Origin: Myoxocephalus aenaeus
Lineage: Eukaryota > Chordata > Actinopteri > Perciformes > Cottidae
Direction: 5' to 3'
Assembly (NCBI GenBank): GCA_038501785.1
Contig: JBAMJR010000170.1
Span: 3,871,001 to 3,935,000 of the forward strand
Length of the DNA stretch: 64,000 bases
Shown: positions 56,651 to 64,000 of the stretch, in pieces
Numbering within the stretch: the stretch's first letter is position 1
Layout: each line of letters opens with the position of its first letter
Position numbers and translations under genes: made by a program
The notes under the pieces: model-generated
What the model was told of the DNA's origin: nothing
Seen by the model: the letters and a program-made list of their open reading frames with translations, nothing else
The model's database searches: none

Positions 56651-59600
56651 AAAATGATCTTTCTCACAGTTTAGAGGTCACTCACTAAGTGTTGCATATT
56701 CACGCAGATGTTTTTATTGTGCGTATGTCCAACGACAACAATAAAGGATCCTAATAGATTTTCCATTGTCTTTTTTTCCCCTTTCCATCACTTGCCACCA
56801 CCACACAATGCGCTGCTAAGAGGTTGTCGTCATTTCAAGTATTTCTGAGAGATCAGGCTTCTCTCTGTCATTCTTCCTACCTCTCTCTTTCCCTGCTCCC
56901 TGCCGTCCACTTTCATTGTCTGCCAGGTAGAAAAAGATAGCTCTTTTTCGTGTTTCAGGTGTAACAATTGGATGACATGTGGTGAGTTGTGGATTAAAGT
57001 GAATGTCAATCACCTTCCTTTTTATCCACTCTCCTTCAGGCAATGCTCCCAGGTGACTTTACATATCTGCAGGGATTTTTCATTCCCCTTTCTCTCTCCC
57101 TTGTCTCCTTCTGTCTCGTCCATAACTTTGTTCACATACACCGCACCACATGCTAATTGCATTCGTCAAGTAACTGTAGCCCACACACCAAGTCTTTTTG
57201 ACCAATTCTCAGGTCTTTTTTTTTTCCAACCTCATCCCATTTGACTCCTCTGTGGATCCACATCTCATTTACCTTTTCCTGATTTCTGTCACTCTGTCTG
57301 TGGCCCTCTGTACTTCCCTCCTTCTCTTCCTTACCTTGTTATATCGGTGACCTGTGGAAACTGGAAGATGAAAATCTCTCCTCTTTTTACGTGATAAAAT
57401 CACACGGAGCCAAGGCTGCAGCCAAAGCCACTAAGCCTGTGAAGGGAAAAGAGCTTTAGGGAAGAGAAGGATTGGAAGAATGAGTCGAAGCAGAAGAGGT
57501 AAAGAAGAGCCCCTTCTTTATCTGTTTGCAGCTTAGGAAGTTGACCACAGAAATGGCTGATCACATAAACTGGCCTCTAAATGGCTAGCAATTTCATTAG
57601 CACTCAAGAGAAGGCAGTCCTGATTTGATAGCTGCAAGGAGTGATCTTGTTAAACAGGGTTTGGCCTTTTCTTTAGTCAGTCAAAGTGCAGACTCGGGTA
57701 GATTTTTGGTAATGATGCGATCACATGTGCCACTGGGGCACTTTGGGGCAGAATGAGTAGGTTTTGTTGGCCGCATTTGGGAAAACACAACATTCAAAGT
57801 TGGCCCCTCTTACTTTGCTGAACAACACCAAATGCGCACCTGCGTACTGCATTCAGGTTTAGGGTGCTCGCCAGCCCAAAATGAACTCTGCTATTGGAAA
57901 GCTCTTTCTCCGTTTGGCGTTTCACCTCACTCTATTTGCGTTTCGTGACGCTGTGTCCGCCATTTCCGTAGCTTCCTCTTGGATGCTTACAATCTGGCAC
58001 TGGTTTGCTACGTTTTCACAGAGTATGACGTCCAGAACACGTCAGAATAAGAAAATACAGGCAGAGGGCAGCAGGATCTTGGCAGATGCAGACAACGCCA
58101 CACACTTCTGGTGGGTCTGAGTGGTGATTGAATGTTGTTGTTTTTTTTTGGAAAATCCTACTCATTATTCTTTTAAGAGGTTGACTTAAGTGTCTTTGGG
58201 TGTAATAGGAGCTGGAATCAGTCACAGCCAATCTAATCAGCTCTGCCTCTGTTTTTTTTAATTAGAGCAAACACCATCACGATGTCCTGACATTTTCATA
58301 ACAGAAGACATCAGAAGGCTGCTAGTAAATGGAAACCAATCTTGTGTTTCCTGTTTGGAATCTCAAGCAGTGCCTCAAATAAAAATGCTAAGCCTATGCT
58401 AATATTGTGGAGCATCTGCCGGATGTGAAAGAAGGCCTGGCATGGTGGCCTTGTAATAGTTTTGATTTCACACCTCACCTGTCTCGCCACTTTAAAACAT
58501 TTACAGCCATCTGCTCTTGTGACAAGTTAGAAGATAATACACTCACAGTGTATTACAAGTCAATTCATCTTCTATAATGATATCAAGATGTTAAAAAAGA
58601 TGAGTAACACTTCATGAGAACTGTGTAAAACCATAAAATAGTTTACAGTTAAAATTCCACTAATTGTTTACTTTATTCTGTATTGTAAAATGTAAGATGT
58701 AATAGTGTTGCAAAGTAGTCGTCATTTTCTAGCCTGGGATTGATGTCCTCCTTCTCCAACCTATACAGAGGGGAAATGGTGACATCAGAGTGAAGTTCTC
58801 AAAGGGCACATGACTCCATTTTTTCAGGTGTGTAGTCAATATTAAACGGTGTTAACTTATCTTTCATAAAGCGTTAAAATTAGTAAGTTAGAGTTTTTGT
58901 TGAATAAAGTGATGTTTTTATGTGAGCAGAGTCCCTTCTGTAACAGAAAACCACCCATTGCTGTGCCGCCATTTTATGTCAACAGTGAAATCATTGAATT
59001 TTTGATATCTGTATAATAGTTTTTAGGTGAGTTTTGAGAGTTTTAGCTACTTTGTGCCGAATAGTTGAATATATGACATGCGTCTCAGAGAAATAATGTG
59101 TATATTATCCAAACTTGAATACGGTATGTACTCTCTACAAAAGATTACATGTACTTTTTAGATGTGCTGATGACTGGTTTTATTTTTGCACAATCATTCA
59201 AGCATAGTTCTCACTGAGGAAATATCCCTATATCCCTCTGGTGATTCTTTTTCCCATTTTTCAGGTTAGTAGCACTATGCCACACCACACTGCCATACAA
59301 AACCTCCTCAATTTTAGAGCCATCATTGTGTCCTTTTTGTACGAAGATACAAAGAATTGATGGGAACAGGCTGTCCTGACGGTTCAGTTCAGCACTATAT
59401 AGACTTTGCTTCCTAAAGTCTACAGGTTTGGTCTAAGGAAAACCGCTGGTGTTTGAACGTTCTCAAATTCACAAGGTTTATTTAGTGGTTTTAATTGGAT
59501 GAGGCATCCATAATAGTGCAGCATTTGGAAAACATCCGGCAAATCAATCAATTAGAGACTGCAGACGGAGCACAGGGATAGTTCATTGATAGTTCGCCCG

Positions 59601-61258
59601 ATCTAACCCTAAATAATCCATCTGTAGTAATATGCAGAAGTAGGATATATTGAAATTGATTTTGGTGGAGTTTTTCATACTGTTGGATCTAATAAAAAAA
59701 ATGGAATGGAATATCAGAAACTTTTTCATAGTTTTAAAACTGTTCTTTTTTATTGAAAGTTCTGTATAAGGGGTTGAACTTGGATCACTAAGGCAAAATG
59801 GCCCCATTTTTGTGTTAAGGTTGACATTACTTATGTCCAATTTCTTTAAGATTTTGGATATTTGTAAGTCGACCGCCGTGTGACCGTAGAGACACCTATC
59901 TGGGGCTATAATGTCACGGTTAATTGTAATACATTGCACCAGTGTGGTACTTGTCTCCATGTAGTGTGACAATATCCGTATACAATGAACTTTGCCGGTG
60001 CACAACGAGATGCTTGCCTGGCAATCTGCCAGACTCAGAAGTGCTCACTTATCGTGGAGATCCTTTTCTTTCTCGCGGAGGGGTTCAGGTCAAACAGCCA
60101 TTACTAAGACCCAAAGGCAATTCACTTCACGTTTAGCCAACGTAGCACTTTGATCTGAACTAAATACCATTAGGCAACCATTAGGGCAGCAAGTATGGAC
60201 ATGTTTGTATATATCAGTGAAGGAAAGTAGGGGTAATCTTCACATCAACCCTTCCCACAGACATCAATCATGCTGTAAAAAAAAAAAAGGTCTATACAGT
60301 TTATTTTTCTCCTACCGTCTGATCCAAAATAAGTTTGAGAGGAAACATCAATACATCTGACACTGACATGCAGTATATGACCAGTTAAACCTTGTGCAAC
60401 ATGTCAAATCAGTTTGAAGGATGGGAAAACAGAAGAGGAAGCCAGCTTTACTATTGGGACCCGCATCCTTGGTGGATGGTTTGCTTTCCCTGCTTGAATC
60501 TTTTACGACCAAGGTCTCTGTCAGAGGGACTTTTGTTCACTCAACACTTGTATTTTTCCACATGTTACCCCACACAAGACAAGGCTGTACAGGCAAACCA
60601 CCTTGAAGAGTGAAATGATCTTTTAAAAGCAAATTTCCCATCATGGTTAAAAGGTAGGGAAATGCTTTCCGTGTTTTTGCACTCACTACAAATTAATAAA
60701 ACAATGGACCTATTGCTGGCATTTTAAGTGTTATGAGAAACCCAAAGCTTCTCATTTAGCGGACATTTGGAATATCCTCTAATACCATTTGTATACGCAT
60801 TCCACTGACGAGCTTAAAATTGTGTTTATGCAGTAGCTCTTGGTTTTAAATAAGCGTATGAGACAAAAACAAAACGGGTAGTAGACATTGTCCCCCATTA
60901 CAGAGTATATTTAATTAACTGGGGTGGTGGGTTATGCTGATTTTAACTTTGGGGTTAAAATGTTCCTTTTTATATGTTTTATGGCCATATTTTATGGGTA
61001 GTTAAGATACGGTATAAAAAGGTCATTGCAGTGAAGAGAGTTAAAAGTGAACTTTAAAAAATATGAAAAAAAAGACGAGGGAAGGGAGAAGATGGCGGGG
61101 TTGGCGAAAGAGTGGGATATGGAGAAGCAGAGTAATGTATCACGCTGGCAGAGGTCAGACGAGAGCAGGCTATGTAATTAGCTATAGAGGAGCTTGGTAA
61201 TCATGCAACTAATACAGTGTTTCAGCAGATAATTAGTCACACTACTGTACCTAGGATG

Positions 61259-61296
<38 letters not shown>

Positions 61297-64000
61297 TTTA
61301 TTTATTCTGTTCTGCTTTTGTGATGCAGTTCAAGCATCCTGCTCTGAAATACAAGTGACCTATTCATGCACACTGATGCATGTGTGAGGGAGTTCACATG
61401 GTCTTTACATACACACGTTCACAACAAGAAGTCTAAAATAACCTTCCACTCCCTCCCTCCGCTTTTGTTTTCTTTCCGTTCCACACCTTCTCTTTGTCTG
61501 TTGTGCATCTCCCTCCTTCCAGCCGCCTCCTCAGTGCGTTCCCAACCGACCCCCCAGAGAGGGGGCTAATGAGGGCTAACGATGGGAACGCATGCTGCTG
61601 TTTCCTTTTCATTAACGGGTCCACACTTGCACACCGAACACCGCTTTTCATCATCAGCAGTCTGCTATCAGCGTCAGCTCTTCTTTTCCCTCCATCTATC
61701 ACCCCCTCGCTCTGTCTCCTACCCTTCACCTCTTTCATCACTCAAATGGAGTGGCTTTCCTCCGTTTCCCTCAATCTATACTTATCTTCCTTGTCTCTCG
61801 CTGGTCTTTCTCTTACCACCACCGCCTCCTCTATGAATACCAACATGCGTTAACGCGGTCCTAATAACTGCTCGATGCCATTTCAGTGGGCAGATAGAGT
61901 CTCTTCGTGAAACGCACACATCTGATCAGTCCACAGTCTCTGGAAACAGAAGACAGCACTTTCTAAGTTTTACACATTTATCAAATGAAATATCTGTGCT
62001 TACAGGGCCATAACAGTCGGACAGTTATTGTTTCTTTTCTGCTGATTGGTTCAGAAAACTGCAGGTTAGGTTATTGGCATAAAGGTGATTTTAAAAGCTC
62101 GGGCCACACTTTTCAAGTGTATCTCGACGCAATACAACACATTTTATTGTTGAATTTCATACTACAATCTGTTACTTTAACTGGAACTGGAAAAGTCTCC
62201 TATTGGGTTGTAGAAGGTGCATCAAAGATCCTTGACTGGATTTGACATTTCGACACGGAAGTAATGGCAACAACAGAAGGTCTTTGGAACAGGTCTTACA
62301 TGTTTATTGGATGTATTTTCACCTACTTTATTAGATACATGTTTGGATTTGCAGGATTTCCAAGATACATGGCTGAAAGCAAAGGGATTCTAAAACCTGA
62401 CAAAATATCAAGTTGTATGTATGTTCAGAGGACTATATCAGGCCAACATGACTTATCTAAAATCTCTCTTGGTGATGTTGATGATACTGTAGTTGATTCA
62501 AGTCTCTTCAGTGCTTAGGTTTGTCATGGCTGGGATGCCATCTAGCCTCAGGAAACCATCCGACATCAGCTGCCAGTGACTATAGTGCAATGCAACATGG
62601 CCTTTGTGTGTTATATTTAGTGGTGCAGTTTTTGGAGGTTTGGTGGGTTCCAAGAATTACAAGAGCGGCATGGGTCACTGTTAACTAACATATGGTTGAC
62701 GGTAGCCTTGGCGGACCATGAGGACAGTCAGTCATAGGCTTTAACATTTTCTTAAATAGAGAAATAACTCAAAGGATGACACACAGGATTAATTTCCCAT
62801 GTGCACATTCAAGATTCAGGAACGGAGCAATGAAATAAAATACAAAAGAATAATTTGAAAAACCCATTCACCAGAACCTCTATTGTACTGTAGTTTTATG
62901 TTCTATCCCTTAATCAGCTGTAGGACTTCCCCACTCCTTTTCCATGATGTCTGTGTATAAGTGCCAAAACGAGAGCAACGGGAGCCATTCTGTAAAACGC
63001 AAAAGAGAAGAATGGACCGAAAACAGCCATGCTGTGTAAAAGCTGACCAGCGCCTGGATCTACCTTTCCATTGGATGTGCTCCTGCACCACGAGACACAG
63101 GGTACATGTTCCATAGCTGTAAAAGACACATTTATGAGCTGCCAAGAAAATGAATAAAACATCAAAGTCGGTACACAGGCAGCTGCGGCAGCTCACAGTG
63201 GCTTTTTGGTGAAGCTTAGAGGAGAGACTGTGCTTCATGTTTGATACATGTTTGGCACACGCAGCTGACTCTATTAACCTAAACAGAAACATCTCTGGGA
63301 TTTTCTGAAGCAGATGTATCCTCAGCCCAGCATTGTATAATTTAATACTTGCCTACAGGCCTGTCATGTAGACGGTCCACTGCTGCTAATTGACACTATT
63401 TCTCGAAGGGAAAGTATGGATGTTGTTTCCGTTTGTGGATGCTTTGTTGTCAGAAAAGCATGACTGTTTTTCTGAGGTTTAAAGATTCTTTTCACACATT
63501 CCACAGTATAGAACAATCTAGTTGCTTGTTTTTGTTTTGTTTTTCAGACTTCCAAAGAAAGTAGATGGCTGAGAAACTTGCTGTGAGATAATGGATTACT
63601 TGTGGTTTTGTTTTGCTACTACACTAAAACTCTCTCAGACCTGCGGACTGGGAGTGCTTCCAGGTTTTTGCACAAGATTGGTGTCTAGCAGATGTGCGGA
63701 TAGGACTCTGATCACCACTGGGCTGCCAGTAGCCACTGCACCATCCACTCTCACTGACGGTCATTGATGATTTCAATTTTGCAGTGTGATTCCTTTACGC
63801 TCTGCGCCATGCTCGTAATAGATTTCTCGCCTGTTGCACTTGCTGTTGTTTTTGGCTCAAATCGATTCGCTAAGCGATATATAATTAGATAGCATCTCGC
63901 TTCGTTATCATTTCCCATGAGAAGCGGCTACTACGCATGGCAGCCATTTCTCCCTTCAACTCCTGCTGTCTGCTCTTCGATCCCGCTACTCATTCTTCCC
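56651..64000. other. non-coding DNA, one (TA)n array
   Basis: No gene, RNA or transposon is supported. Pyrimidine-rich stretches occur near 57080-57330 and 61440-61830; frames there are low-complexity. A short A tract lies near 60277-60288. Confidence 0.45.
61263..61293. repeat. (TA)n microsatellite
   Basis: An AT dinucleotide array of 31 bp. Confidence 0.95.

Overview
This window is vertebrate nuclear DNA, almost certainly from a percomorph (perciform-type) teleost. Three things suggest this: long (CA/GT)n and (TA)n microsatellites, the mix of fish-type transposable elements (hAT, piggyBac-like, L2, RTE-like and Rex1-like LINEs, tRNA-derived SINE), and an AT-rich, gene-poor background. I found no host protein-coding gene, rRNA or functional tRNA gene. 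Every long conserved reading frame I recognise belongs to a transposon. The window is best read as a gene desert or part of a very large intron.

Layout. 1-1310: unique AT-rich DNA. 1311-2690: 5'-truncated L2-type LINE, minus strand, with a frameshift. 2690-8840: mostly featureless, with transposon-like sequence near 7200-7620. 8849-13682: a hAT element with a perfect 8-bp target-site duplication (TSD). It carries remnants of its own transposase on the plus strand and is split by a nearly full-length RTE-like LINE (8949-12310, minus strand) broken by one in-frame stop. 17501-18135: piggyBac-type MITE at TTAA. 21168-21465: tRNA-derived SINE. 21900-22200: dispersed perciform repeat. 22309-22525 and 25108-25343: two GC-rich repeats in inverted orientation that share an 87-bp perfect match. 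Between them lie a CAGGG-type MITE, a large compound microsatellite and a solo LTR (24025-24435, TSD TACAC) inserted in Rex1-like LINE sequence. 34375-35623: hAT element with TSD GCTACAGT and a truncated N-terminal transposase frame. 40790-40890: Rex1-like LINE tail. 49264-51170: hAT element with TSD ATAATAAG, a BED-finger transposase remnant and a nested 839-bp retroelement fragment (TSD GCCGTATC). 51180-64000: mostly unique DNA with one dispersed repeat near 56450 and microsatellites.

How the parts relate. No genes work together here; what can be read is an insertion history. Several insertions are complete enough to be dated relative to each other: LINE into hAT, retroelement into hAT, and LTR into LINE tail. 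The repeat-poor stretch 41000-49200 has homeodomain-type TAATTA-rich blocks that look like conserved non-coding elements, but that is inference from texture only.

Limits: repeat family names come from recognition of protein motifs, termini and tails, not from a database search. Boundaries without a TSD are approximate.
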